NCBI GenBank assembly: GCA_037447655.1
Contig: JBBHKE010001948.1
Span: 335,639-399,638, forward strand
Source of the DNA: Zygnema cylindricum
Taxonomy: Eukaryota > Streptophyta > Zygnematophyceae > Zygnematales > Zygnemataceae
DNA length: 64,000 nucleotides
Reading direction: 5' to 3'
Of this stretch, positions 22,445 through 35,415 are shown in pieces (position 1 is the first letter of the stretch; each line of letters starts with the position of its first letter). The notes below the pieces were generated by a model, which was not told the origin of the DNA, did no database searches, and was given only the letters and a program-made list of their open reading frames with translations. The position numbers and the translations under genes are program-made.

Positions 22445-23740
22445 TGTTCTGTGGTCTACAAGAGAGCGCAGAAGCGACCTAAACTATCAACCTTAAAGCT
22501 AAGCAAATCTAGTCCAATTAACAATCCTTTGAAATGAATGCCCTCTACATACCAGAATGCATTCCCAAATGCATTACCAGAAATTCTCCATTAGACACAC
22601 CATAGGTCTCCCTAATCTGTGACCATTTCACACAGACCAAACACACAATAGGTTTGCAAATCTGCGGAAAGCCTTGGACCACCCTCGGACAAATGCATAC
22701 ACAAATGCGTTAAACAACAAAACAAATACATGCACAATGCATGACGAACAACCATAAAGATTAACATACATATAAATAATAATGAAGGCCATCCCACATA
22801 ACCAAATGTATTTTAACATAATCAATGTATTATTTAAATGCATGACCTAATGGACAAGCCCTAAATTACTGCATCTTTGGTCCCTACTTTTCTAACCAAC
22901 ATTGATAATTTCGCTAACAAAGCTCATAGCTATATATACAATTGTAAGCTGTCAGCTAATCACGTAACTGTAACTATCACTAAGTCATATGTAATCGTAA
23001 GCGTACACCTGAGAGTCAAACAATTATAAGCGTACACTTGTCTACAGGTATGACACTACACACACACTAATTAACATGTCGAAACCCTAACTCAATTAAT
23101 AATACATCACAAAATATAGAAACCTTGTAAAATAGCGGCGGACGCCGTCCGCCGTCAAACGGAACACAATCCACTTGCCGAAATGATATTGTACTATCAA
23201 AAATCCTTTCCGTATGGAAACGGCTTCCACTTCATTAAATGATGCTTGTCATGTATAAAGTACACGTCATTTTGCCAAACTTGCCGCCTGTCGCAAATAA
23301 AGTACACCTGTCCAAAATAGATACGCCGTACCGGCGGCGTCCCTTTTTTATTAATGCGCCTGTCACATTATTTCTCGTACGGCCGACGTACATTTTCAAA
23401 CACTTCGAATATTTCAAGTCGGATCGCTTCGCGATCCGCCGTCCATTTATGTTACGCATTCCGCGCCACTCAATCAATCCTTTACGTCCCTTTAAATTTA
23501 TCCGTACATTTACTCCCCCAATCAATGAAACCATGCGAGCCTACACGCTACACTTGGTGAACATGTACGCACTAAAAACCGCGTACACACGAAACATCGC
23601 CCTTACACAAACTGCTATGGCTGCTTTGATCGGTCAGCGCAACTTCAATATTAGAGCAGCGCAGCTGCGATGTCAGACTAGCGCAACATGGCAGCATAGC
23701 AACGTGATATAGAGAGGACTAAAGGTTTCCAAAAACAACA
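22445..23740 (-). repeat. 3' LTR of element F
   Basis: This 1296-bp LTR contains GGATCGCTTCGCGATCC at about 23420-23436, a near-perfect hairpin, and a GCAGCGCAGCTGCGA tract near its end. ORFs within it (such as 23239-23712 on the plus strand) are broken in the other LTR copy and are not called genes. Confidence 0.85.
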
Positions 23741-24803
23741 CTCCCCCAAACCTTTAGACTCTCTCGGCCACTGAGTCCACATTCTTCCCTTCCATCTAAA
23801 TTCGCCAACTGCTTCCTCCGAATTTTCCTCCCTTTGTTCCACCACTGCTTCCGCTGCCTCCATAAATCTTTCCAAATTTTATAATAAATAAATTTTTCAT
23901 TTTCTGATTACAAAATTTTTCTTTTACCGAAATCTAAACCCCACTCTAAATTTCAACATTCTATCATAAATTAACCCCCCAAAAAAAACTAATTACAATA
24001 ATAAATCCCCACTCATTTATTTCTACCTCCACTAAACAAATCCTTTTTTTTTTCTTTTTTTTTTAAAGCAAATCCCGAAATTCCAATTAAAACAAAAACA
24101 TCAAAATCCTATTTCCTCAACAATTCTACCGAAATTAAAGCATTCAACAAAATCCATATTCCTATAATACCACACAATTTTCAAACATAAATTTTTTCAA
24201 ATTTTCTAAATTTCTAAAGCCCATTGAATGATCCCGAATTTTCCTACAACAAAGGATTAAAAGAAAACAATATAAACTACACTCCAAAACCTTTATCCCA
24301 ATTTTTCTTTTCTTCCCATATTTTTTAAAACTCCAAATATTTTCCAATTCCAAAAATTCCAACAAATTCAAAATAATATCACAAAATCCCTCTTCTAACA
24401 ATCATTGATCCAACAAATTTGGATCTTCTCCTCCAAATGCCCAAACTCCACCTTTCGGATCCCTCCCCCCCAAATGCTAAATATCCACCTTCAGGAACTC
24501 TCCTCGAAATATAAAATCTCCACACGAATTGCTCCACTAAAACCAAACAAGTCTTTTCAATTATATTTTTCTAAGGGAAGACAAATCTCAAAAGTTAACC
24601 GTCACTAAGTTAATCCCTTGGGGCGATGCAAGATTAAACTCGGCACATACTAACCGTATGATAAGGCCGATCTCAGGGGTACACCGACACCATTACTGCA
24701 ACACAACCAGCAAGGCCAAATAAACTCGCTACAATGCCTGTAACACCAAACTATATCGACTAAACCTAACGTATGATAGATGGGTTGTGGGCCCATAACC
24801 TGT

Positions 24804-26099
24804 TGTTCTTTGGTCTACAAGAGACCGCAGAAGCGACCCAAACTATCAACCGTAAAGCTAAGCAAATCTAGTCCAATTAAAAATCCTTTGAAATGAATGC
24901 CCTCTACATACCAGAATGCATTCCCAAATGCATTACCAGAAATTCTCCATTAGACACACCATAGGTCTCCCAAATCTGTGACCATTTCACACAGACCAAA
25001 CACACAATAGGTTTGCAAATCCGCGGAAAGCCTTGGACCACCCTCGGACAAATGCATACACAAATGCGTTAAACAACAAAACAAATACATGCACAATGCA
25101 TGACGAACAACCATAAAGATTAACATACATATAAATAATAATGAATGCCATCCCACATAACCAAATGTATTTTTACATAATCAATGTATTATTTAAATGC
25201 ATGACCTAATGGACAAGCCCTAAATTACTGCATCTTTGGTCCCTACTTTTCTAACCAACATTGATAATTTCGCTAACAAAGCTCATAGCTATATATACAC
25301 TTGTAAGCTGTGAGCTAATCACGTAACTGTCACTGTCACTAAGTCATATATAATCGTAAGCGTACACCTGAGAGTCAAACAATTATAAGCGTACACTTGT
25401 CTACAGGTATGACACTACACACACACTAATTAACATGTCGAAACCCTAACTCAATTAATAATACATCACAAAATATAGAAACCTTGTAAAATAGCGGCGG
25501 ACGCCGTCCGCCGTCAAACGTAACACAATCCACTTGCCGAAATGATACTGTACTATCAAAAATCCTTTCCGTATGGAAACCGCTTCCATTTTATTAAATG
25601 CGGCTTGTCATGTATAAAGTACACGTCATTTTGCCAAACCTGCCGCCTGTCACAAATAAAGTACACCTGTCCAAAATAGATACGCCATACCGGCGGCGTC
25701 CCTTTTTTATTAATGCGCCTGTCACATTATTTCTCGTACGGCCGACGTACATTTTCAAACACTTCGAATATTCCAAGTCGGATTGCTTCGCGATCCGCCG
25801 TCCATTTATGTTACGCATTCCGCGCCACTCAATCAATCCTTTACGTCCCATTAAATTTAGTCGTACATTTACTCCCCCAATCAATGAAACCATGCGAGCC
25901 TCCACGCTACACTAGGTGAACATGTAGGCACTAAAAACCGCGTACACACGAAACATCGCCCTTACACAAACTGCTATGGCTGCTTTGATCGGTCAGCGCA
26001 GCTGCAATATTAGAGCAGCGCAGATGCTATGTCAGTCTAGCGCAACATGGCAATATAACTATGTGATATAGAGAGGACTAAAGGTTTCCAATAACAACA
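24804..26099 (-). repeat. 5' LTR of element F
   Basis: It is the same length as the other LTR and matches it throughout. The minus strand just inside it reads ACAGGTTATGGGCCCAC, a possible primer-binding region that does not match the initiator-Met type. Confidence 0.85.
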
Positions 26100-26102
26100 C
26101 AA

Positions 26103-26956
26103 TGAAAAACCATCATACCCTAAATAATGTTTATGCAAAGTACGGTAGCCGCGGTACTTTATCTACTGAGTTATTCAGCTCTCCAATTTCTCAGTGACTG
26201 CGACAAGTTTGAGAGTTGGAGAGAGAAGTTAGAGATAGACTGCCTCGACTTCTATATTTCTTTTCAGACCTAGAAAATACTAATAAAACCATTAGTTTCT
26301 ACACCCTCCACTTTGGCGAAGTACTGCCAGAAAAACATTCTGGCATACCGGCACTCACGTGTGCCTTCCATTTGTATTCCGACGATTAATTTATGCCGTT
26401 CGATCTGATTGCGCGCGGAAGTATGTTCACCGTTGAAATTCACCGGTCATCGTTCCGTGTTGACCGTTGAATTTCGATGGTCATCATTCCGTGTTGACCG
26501 TTGAAATTCCTTTTTTCTCCGCGAACCGTCGATCGCGAAACGACTTTTAATTTCGTCCGTTGTAATCAAATGTTGTTTCGTTCATTTCGTGGAGTACTAT
26601 GTTTCGTGCGGTACCACACGTTTCGATGTTTCGTTTTGTTCCGTAAGCGGCTAAATGGAATATGTCGCCACCTTATTATTTGAAATACTTAACAAATAGA
26701 ATATATATGTCGTTTCATCAAGATCAACCGGATAAGGCGGAGTGCTACTTCGTACGGGTGTTGTCCGGAGGTCACATATCAAATCTTGTCTTTGGTAGCC
26801 TACCTTTTGCAAGAGCCTTCACTTCTGTTTGTCTTCTCATCATGGGTAGGCAGGCATGCTTGCCTGTCAGTTCTCACTGCCTATGACAAGTCTGAGAACT
26901 GTAGTATGCTCATAGGCTGACTAGGAAGATAAAATATAAAATACCATTTTTCAACA
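26103..26956 (-). repeat. LTR of copia A family (5' LTR or solo), chimeric
   Basis: The outer parts match the LTR at 17005-17750: the starts share AAACCATCATA and the ends share TTTTTCAACA. Bases 26165-26307 instead match the end of the copia B LTR (10375-10519), including its TTTCTACA terminus. It therefore looks like an LTR that gained a piece of another LTR. Confidence 0.7.
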
Positions 26957-28190
26957 TTACTAACTACGTAGGATTTACTAACCAATCAAACGCTACGTTT
27001 CCCTACGTAACATGTACGTGCAAAAGTGCGCGCCAAAGGAAACGCGACTTCGCACAAACGTGCGTCACAAATTTCATACGCGAAACTACCTACGAAATTC
27101 CATAAAGTGAAAGTGACGTTTCGTACTATAAATTGTACAAAACGAACCATCGTGCGTACCAAACGAAATATTGATTCATTTTGTACATTTTTAACGTGCG
27201 CCTGAAATTCCGCGGCTAGTTTGACCCTTAACCCGTTAATGAACACCCATGCGTTATTTTGACCTCGCTTTGTCGCCTAAATACGCCAATCGCAATATCT
27301 TTTAAAATACAACCCCAAATCGTGCAATTTTTTCGCGGACGTCTACCAAATTCAAAACTCTATATTCGTAACACTTAAGTACCTATTTACGAAAAAGTTT
27401 GATCCACTATTACTCTTACAGTAAGTGGGAACGCATAAAGTTTGAACGACTCTAGGGTACGCGTTTTTATTTTGTCTTCCTGACCGAGTTGTAGAGGAGA
27501 CCCCGAAAAATTATTTTCCCCCTTCGCGCGATATTATTTTCACTATTTTTTCCGTACCATGCTCTGGGAGGGATTTAATTGGCACGGTAAAATCTCCTCA
27601 AATTTTTTATCTACCCCCAAGATAACATCCCCCAAGGAAACCAATATACAAGTCTACCGCTCTTCTCACTTTTTTCCATAGTTGTTCAAATCGCAAAGTA
27701 CGCAAGAAACGAACGCGCGAATAAAATGTGCGTTTCGCATTTAACGATTTGAAAATTTTCGTTAAAATGCGCACCCAATTATGTATCCGTATTATTTTGT
27801 ACATGTTTCAAAATCTGATTTTTTCATGTGCCTTAGTTTTTACATTATCCGTTAAATGAGCGCTCACCAATAGTTAGTATTTAAATAACTATCGCACTTT
27901 AGTGTGTAATGGCTCTTCTACATCAACTGCTAACGATGACTGCTACTCACGCTAGTAAAGCAACTTGTATTGGCGAAGATCACATCCTAGCCAATGCCAT
28001 TTTTTTGTCGGAGCCATATTTTTGTATGTGTGAGACAATCTGACATCCAACCATGGCCTTCTCTCTCTATCTCTGTAAGAGTCTACGACTGCTTAATAAC
28101 AAAAGAGGGACAATGTACAAATTACATTTTCAACATTCGACATGGCTGAACATAACACGCCAACAATCTAAAAAGAAACATTCACATTGA
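26957..28190. other. Dispersed-repeat region
   Basis: Bases 26966-27416 are repeated in inverse orientation at 44358-44945. A sequence starting CATAGTTGTTCAAATCGC at 27677 resembles the hAT-MITE terminus of 5497-6220, and CCGTTAAATGAGCG at 27848 also occurs in the MITEs at 5670 and 43370. No coding exon is supported. Confidence 0.5.
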
Positions 28191-28208
28191 AGCAAAAAAA
28201 AAGATCAC

Positions 28209-28527
28209 ATACCTCTTTCGTCTATCTTTACTCGAAATCTCCTTCCTCTATATGTAGGTCAAACATGTCTTCCTCAAAATTCTTTTCCCCTACTTCCCCT
28301 TCCTCTTCTTCCCATACTATTATGTTCTCTTCGTTGTTCACATCCCTTGTTTTTTGTAACAATCTACGATACCTCCTTCGTTTATCTTTACTCGAAATCT
28401 CTTTCCTCTAGATGTAGGTCAAACATGTATTCCTCAAAAAAAAAATCCCCTACTTCCCCTTCCTCTTTTTCCCATTCTATCATGTTCTCTTCGTTGTTCA
28501 CATCCCTAGTCTTTTGTAACAATCTAA
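28209..28527. repeat. 160-bp tandem duplication at the hAT 3' end
   Basis: Bases 28209-28367 and 28368-28527 are two head-to-tail copies with small differences, including a longer A run in the second. They correspond to the last coding part of the hAT transposase. Confidence 0.8.
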
Positions 28528-30385
28528 GATTGTTGAAGACCTATACCAGATCATTGGCCCCTTTAGCCATCAACCTATTTATTTACTTATAGTGAATGTG
28601 GTCATACGTTAACCAATTTTGCACTCAGGAGTTGGCAACTGAGCATTGTGTAAATATTTTTATTGCTAGCTTTTGCAAGATAGGGATGACAACCCAAAAC
28701 CGTTGCCACCATTTCCACCGCGGCATTCTCCTTGCACCAGCTTTTGTTACCTCCCTACCAAAAACCCCCTCGAAACCTCTATATTTAGACAACTCAACGT
28801 GGGCCTCAGCTTGTTCCTCCACATTTGGCAACATCCTTTGAAGCATTATCTAGAAACCTTCCATTACGAGTACAAAGTCGGCCGCATATATGGGGCTATG
28901 TGCCATCTTCCTCCTCGCCATCCAAGATGCCTTCAGCTCCTCCAAAATTTCCATGCCTTTAACTTTTTTTTCTCCTCCATCGCAGGATAACTTCTGCAAA
29001 ACTATCCCAAAATATAAAAACCATAATTAGCCTTCCCCACATTCAAGGCACCTTTGTCGCACTCCCTCCTCAACTGCACCACAGGCTTTGAAATTGTCAC
29101 AACTTCTATCACTCTCCTCTAAAACCCGGGGCCCAAAATGTGGCATCTAATCTTAGCCCCCTCGATCTTGTACATATCCTTGCCCATCCATTCGTTGTAT
29201 TTATTATCAAACATTAAGTGCTCTTGACTTTCCTTCAAAAACCTCTGGAGCATGACAAAATTCGTAGCAAACCTAGTCTCTACAGCTTTCAGAAGTCGAA
29301 GTGTTGAGATATTATTGAACATGGTTGCACTCATACCATGATTCGTGATGAATTTGAACACATTTTTTGCCTCTCGGAAAGGTATCGAGATAAATGTTAA
29401 CATGCCTCAATCCTCCAACATCAAGTCCAATGCATAGGTGTAGCATGGCGTCCACGTGATCGAAGGTTGCTCGCCCACGAGCAACGAGGCTACAGTCTTG
29501 TTCACAACGGCGGAATCTGTAACAATTTGCACCACATTCTCGACCCTTACCGCAAGAACTCATTTTTCCAACACCTTACAAATGTATTCGACATCTTTGA
29601 TTTGTCCACTAGTGTCTTCTTCCGTCAAAATATGTCACCTTTGGGGGTGACACCTAGAATATTGAAGAGAGGCGTGTCACCAAGTGTTGTCCACTCGTGT
29701 GATGTGATCGTGGCATCGCTGACATTAATAGTTTCCACGGAACTTGCCAAATCTTTATTTACATTCCCCTTGGTGTTTGACTGGAGACGATTTCTCATGG
29801 CACTCTAGTAAGGTAACTTGTAAGACCCCCCTATATATATTCGGTCTTCTTCCCTGCTGCGTTCAAACATGGGTCATCGAATACACGGAACGACAATCCA
29901 TTGGCAAAGAAAGCCGTGGCCTGGCCTACATCTACCTCTTTCTTGTTATGCTTGTTAAAATCATTTTTTATTTTCTTTTGCACACCTTGTACTTTGTTAC
30001 TTTCGATCGATGGAAAATTGTCGGTGAGTTCATCCTGGTCGCATATTATGTGTTTGTGAGAGGAATGAACCGATTTTACATTTTCAGAAACACTATACCA
30101 CTCCTTCACCTCGTTTGGACACAAAGTGCAAGCACTAACCTTCGCACTCTTCACATTTCCAAGAAGGTGGTTTCTGATCCTAGTGGCTTGAGGGTTGTAT
30201 TCGAAGTTGCAGTAGATACAAATACATAATTTGATGTTTCCAAGAATCCCATTGTTTGGAGCCTTAATGTGCTCCCACTGTACTTCTCGAGTTCTAAGCA
30301 TGGCTGTTTTTGTCGAGGTTCGTAAATGCTTTAATAGCGGCTTCAATGGCAATTTCATTGGCCCCTTCTGTGGCGTCTGCAATGG
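28209..30385 (-). pseudogene. hAT transposase (BED finger, DUF659, C-terminal dimerisation), decayed
   Basis: The minus strand encodes a plant-type hAT transposase. A BED-like zinc finger is in the 30382-29831 frame (W...CIYCNFEYN...RIRNHLLG). ATAFFANGLSFRVFDDP follows near 29900-29850. A DUF659-like stretch reads VVQIVTDSAVVNKTVASL, then WTPCYTYALDLMLED with a TGA in frame at about 29408, then ETRFATNFVMLQRFL. The C-terminal hAT region at 28846-28550 reads KWWQRFWVVIPILQKLAIKI and then DHIHYK with a further stop. Several stops and shifts make it inactive. Terminal inverted repeats were not located, so the limits are those of the coding homology. Confidence 0.88.
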
Positions 30386-30589
30386 TGGCTTCCTTGTAGA
30401 GGAGTTTTAATGGAGGTTTCTCTGTAGAAAAGGACAATCGTACAAAATTTGAAACTTACCGTGCGCAAATGGTGCAACGTCTATTTTTTTATAAATTCCT
30501 TATTTTATGTACAGTTTTCCGCACATAAAGTTTTAAGAGAATTTTAACGAAAACGTCAAAACTCACGAATATTACGTAGGAATCGTCTA

Positions 30590-30800
30590 AATTGAAAAAA
30601 ATTGCACGAATTAAACAATGCGTTTTCGTACGTAATTTTATGTAGCCGACCAACGATTATCATTTGTCGATATTCGATATGTATCAAATTTCAAGTACCT
30701 GATAATCGATATATTGCTTTGATATATCGAAAAGGTATATATCGCGATGCATTGTCGTTATATCACCGATATATCGTATCGCCAATATATCAAGGCTTTT
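30590..30800. repeat. ATCG/TATCGATA-rich palindromic tract
   Basis: The sequence is dominated by overlapping short palindromes such as ATCGAT, TATCGATA and TATATCGCGAT. It resembles 32607-32736 and 39337-39459 in composition, but is not a clear copy of them. Confidence 0.55.
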
Positions 30801-30954
30801 TTTTTTAAATAAAATAAAAATTTTCACATGTCTCCAAAGTCAAGTGCCTTCGGACAAGGTGACCATAAAATCTTTGCCGAAATGAAATACGATTTTTTTT
30901 CTGAAAGTCAGCATAGCGAAGGAGATCTCTGAGGTACATTGACGCGGTACACTT

Positions 30955-31205
30955 TGAAACTCTGAGACCTCCATAAGTCCTCAGAGTGGACAGCTTCCAA
31001 GAAGCCTCTAGGATAATCCTGACCCCTTTGTGTTTAAGCAAAAATAACTGCCACCCTGGCAGACAAAAACTCTGAACAACTTCACCCCTGTGAAGACAAG
31101 ACTCCCCTGAGTCGATAGCAAAAAGAATCTCTGAATTTGCTCCCCTGAGCAGTAAGTTATGGAGGGTCAAAGTTGACCTTTTGTACAGAAGCTCTCTGGG
31201 AGAAC
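30955..31205 (-). other. Copia leader fragment
   Basis: About 250 bases match the leader of copia B (9477-9720) closely, including the paired phrases about gacctccat, aagcctctaggataat and gagtcgatagcaaa. No LTR or gag is attached. Confidence 0.75.
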
Positions 31206-31285
31206 CATACCCCAAATAAGTAATTACATGAATTACAGAATTAGTATTTTTTTGTCGGTTACATTTTGCGGCGTCTACCTTTTAA

Positions 31286-32491
<1,206 letters not shown>

Positions 32492-32606
32492 TAAGTCTTG
32501 GAACGAAAATCACGTCGTACGTGGCGTATCAGACATTTTGTCTTTTTTTCGCTAAAATAACATATTACATAAAAATATAAAATATTTACTTTAAAATATA
32601 CTTTAT

Positions 32607-32736
32607 AACGCGATATATATATCGCGATGTGATATGTTGGTCCCGGTACGATATATCGAGGATTCTGATTGATCGATATTCAATATATTGAATATCGAAA
32701 TTATCGCGATATGAATTTACCCGATACTCAACACTA
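32607..32736 (-). repeat. Palindrome-rich repeat, copy 1
   Basis: Its reverse complement matches 39337-39459 over about 125 bases, beginning TTAGTGTTGAGTATCGGG and including the palindrome TTCAATATATTGAA and TATCGCGATA. The two copies point away from each other around the 33-39-kb region. Confidence 0.82.
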
Positions 32737-33069
32737 ATATATGTATATTATATAGCCGTACGAAATTTGATGTGACTGTACGGAACACCATCCTTCAAGT
32801 TCAGCCGCTTTTCCGTACATTGATTGAACCCTCCAATTTGTGACGTGGCAGTCATTTACAATGTTTTTATGAAATTTTAAGAAGAGACTACGTGGCAATT
32901 TCTCCTGTTTTTCCCGCGATTCTGTTCAGTTTTTCTAGATTTTTCGTACGTGGTTTCCACGTGGCAATCGAGCTGTCCATGGTCATTTTGTTCAAAATTG
33001 TGCGAAATTCGACGAGATTCCTGTAAAGATATGGCCAAATTTGATGAAAATTGTGCCTACAAGTACGGT

Positions 33070-33275
33070 GAAATTGAAGTTTTTTAGGTCGAATTGGATA
33101 TTTTTAGGTTAATTCGAGGTTGCGGAGGTTGAATCGATGTTTTTCAGGTGAAATTTCATTTTCTTAGGTCAAAATTACTTTTTAGGTTAAAAATTCGTGT
33201 TTTTTAGGTTGAAAATTGAAGTTTTTTAGGTTAAATTGATGTTTTTCAGGTCAAAATTATCGTTTTAGGCAACTT
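33070..33275 (+). repeat. Array of TTTTTAGGT motifs upstream of an ORF
   Basis: A degenerate tandem unit of about 20-30 bases, each centred on TTTTTAGGT or TTTTCAGGT followed by an AAATT-type spacer, repeats about eight or nine times. Each unit looks like a splice acceptor (pyrimidine run, AG, then GT). The array ends 13 bases before the ATG at 33288. Confidence 0.7.
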
Positions 33276-33287
33276 ATAGTTATTAAC

Positions 33288-34111
33288 ATGGAGAATTTCA
33301 CACGTGTCATTTCAAATAAATATTTTTTAGGACCTTTAAAGCTGAATTTTTTAAATCCTAATTCATGTTTGAATTTAAACCCTGAATTAGGTTTAAGTCA
33401 TTTTGCAGAAAACGAAAAATGTTTTAGAAAGGAGAGGAATTTTCGTCAGATAAACTTTAGGGTTTTTAATAAGGGGTTTATGAATCATAGTTTTTTTATA
33501 AACCCTTTTGGTATGACCGAAACAGAGAAAATTAAATTAAGTGGAATTAGGGTTTGGAGAAAAGGAAATATTTGGGTTTCAAATTTTGAAAGAAGAAATT
33601 TTGAAAGAAGAAATTTTGGAAGAAGGATTTTGAACATAGAATCAGTACATTTCCAAAAAATGGATTCGGAAACAACAAGGGAATCGATGGAATCAAATTT
33701 TAAATCAAATTCGAATTCAAATTTTAAGTCGGATTTTAAATCAAATCTTAAACCAAATTCTTACTCAAAATTTGAATCCAATTTTCAACCGGAATCAAAA
33801 TTAAAATCAAAATCAGGAATTAAACTAAAGCCAAAATCAAGATTGCAATTGAATTCGGTGGATTTCGATCGAGAAACGAAAAAATCCGATTGCTTTTTGC
33901 AAAATCGATCGGAAAGAAATTTTGAAAAAAGATCGTCGAATGCGGAAAAAATCATAAAAGACGAAAGTTTTTTGGGCGAAAGTGAGGAAGAAAAAGGATG
34001 GGCAGGAAAACTTTTACGAGAAATGGACGCTTTTGATTGGGTCTCGGGAAAAGTTATCGATACGGAAAAGAATGAAATTGTTAAACAACGATTGGAGAAA
34101 CTTCTGAAAAA
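33288..34111 (+). CDS. Hypothetical protein, first coding exon
   Basis: An open frame of about 275 codons starts at ATG 33288. It either ends at TAA 34113-34115 or, more likely, is spliced at a perfect donor GTAAGT beginning at 34112 (phase 2), since the stop codon is created by the donor itself. The N-terminal third is rich in Asn, Phe, Arg and Gly with short repeats (NFERRNFERRNFGRR). The middle is a low-complexity Ser/Lys/Asn/Phe tract (residues about 130-190). The C-terminal part is acidic and helical (GWAGKLLREMDAFDWVSGKV, then EIVKQRLEKLL). The Ser/Arg/Asn-rich start could be an organelle-targeting segment, but this is a guess. No family was recognised. Confidence 0.6.
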
Positions 34112-35415
34112 GTAAGTTTTTAAATTATTTAAATTATTTTTTACTGCTAAATTTTGTTGATAATTTGTATATTGCCGTTTCATTGTTTTCTTTATTCAGT
34201 TGTTTTATTTATTTATTTCTTTGTTTGTAGTTTTTGGATATTAGTTTTTTAATTTCCTTGAGAACTTGTTTTTTTTATTTTTTATTTAATTCTTTGGCTT
34301 GGTTGCTTTTAAAAAAAAAAAAATGGGCCTTGAAATATATATATTTTTTTGTTTGTGTTTTTAAGCTGAATTCTGAAATAAAACTTGAAAATAATAATAA
34401 TAATCAGAGGAAAAAACCGCACAACTTTTTTTTTGAACAAATCCCATTCACTTCACCAAAAAATAAAGGAAAAAGAAAACACTCTCATTAATTCTGACAG
34501 AAAATTCCTCTCTCTCCCACCCCCCCTTTGTTATTTTTTGGTGTTCATCATATATTTCATTCTTGCACTTTTAAAAGTAAACCTTGTATTTTCATATATG
34601 TTTTTTTTTTTAATATACAACATACAATAATATTATGTATAATTAATATTTTAACGTAAATTAAAAACTCTTAAGTTCAATTAAAAACGAAGAATACCCT
34701 AACAGTGATAACTATTTCCTAAAAATAATAATCATTCTCTCTCTTTTTCTCCGCTCCCTCTCTCCCTCTCTCTCCCTCCCTCTTCCTCTCTCTCCCTCCC
34801 TCCTAAACAAGTTTTTTTTTCAACACGCCAAAAAAGGAGACTAATAATNNNNNNNNNNGAGAGAGGGAGAGAGAGAGGGAGAGAGAGAGGGAGGGAGGGA
34901 GGGAGAGGGAGAGGGAGAGGGAGAGGGAGAGAGAGAGAGAGAGGGAGAGAGGGAGAGAGAGGGAGAGAGAAAGAGAGAAAGAGAGAGAGAGGGAGAGAGA
35001 GAGAGAGTGGGAGGAAAAGAAGTTCAAGAGATTGGAAAAATGAAAGAAACAAATAACAAAAAAAAATGAGAACAACGAATGAAGTAGAATTAAAAAAAAA
35101 AACATATCAAAACGCGACAAAAATCGATTCAAAATTTCCAAACAATCTCAGTTTCACAACAATAAAAATGGGCAAAAAAAAAAAAACAGGTCAAATAAGA
35201 CAAAAACAATAGATATCATCACAAATTGGGACAAGAAAGCGTTGAAGTTTTAATAAAAAACCAGGGAAAAAAAAAATTATAGTAAACGTGAGATATAAAT
35301 GAAAAAAGAAAAACAGACCCAAATAGGACAAAAAAAAAGTACCACAAAAAAAGAAAAACCGTTGTTGGCTTCCTTTTCCTTGAAACCCTTCTTTTTATTA
35401 TTATTAGGGACTTAC
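34112..35415. other. Intron/intergenic DNA with GA array and N gap
   Basis: This is AT-rich DNA with A and T runs and a CT/GA array at 34735-35010 that contains ten N at 34849-34858. Array length across the gap is unknown. It separates the plus-strand exon at 33288 from the minus-strand exon at 35416. No exon is supported here. Confidence 0.6.

Larger units (their letters stand above)
22445..26099 (-). mobile_element. Non-autonomous LTR retrotransposon F (LARD/TRIM-like)
   Basis: Two direct repeats of identical length, 22445-23740 and 24804-26099 (1296 bp each), start TGTTCT and end CAACA and differ at only a few percent of positions by eye. On the minus strand a purine tract (aaaggtttgggggag) sits directly before the LTR at 23740, which fixes the orientation. 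The internal region (23741-24803, about 1.06 kb) encodes no recognisable Gag or Pol; its longest ORF is a weak 79-codon frame. It lies at the leader/5'-LTR boundary of copia A. No clean target-site duplication was seen (gctaa on the left, caatg on the right). Confidence 0.85.

Noticed and set aside
22612-22843. Hydrophobic small ORFs (MGWPSLLFICMLIF), repeated at 24950-25156
   Set aside because: Their conservation is explained by the two recent LTR copies, not by selection.
23239-23712. 157-codon ORF, with a 99-codon ORF on the other strand
   Set aside because: It lies entirely in an LTR and is broken in the other LTR copy at 25598.
28187-28592. Two Ser/Phe-rich plus-strand ORFs
   Set aside because: They are antisense to the hAT transposase C-terminus and repeat because of the 160-bp duplication.
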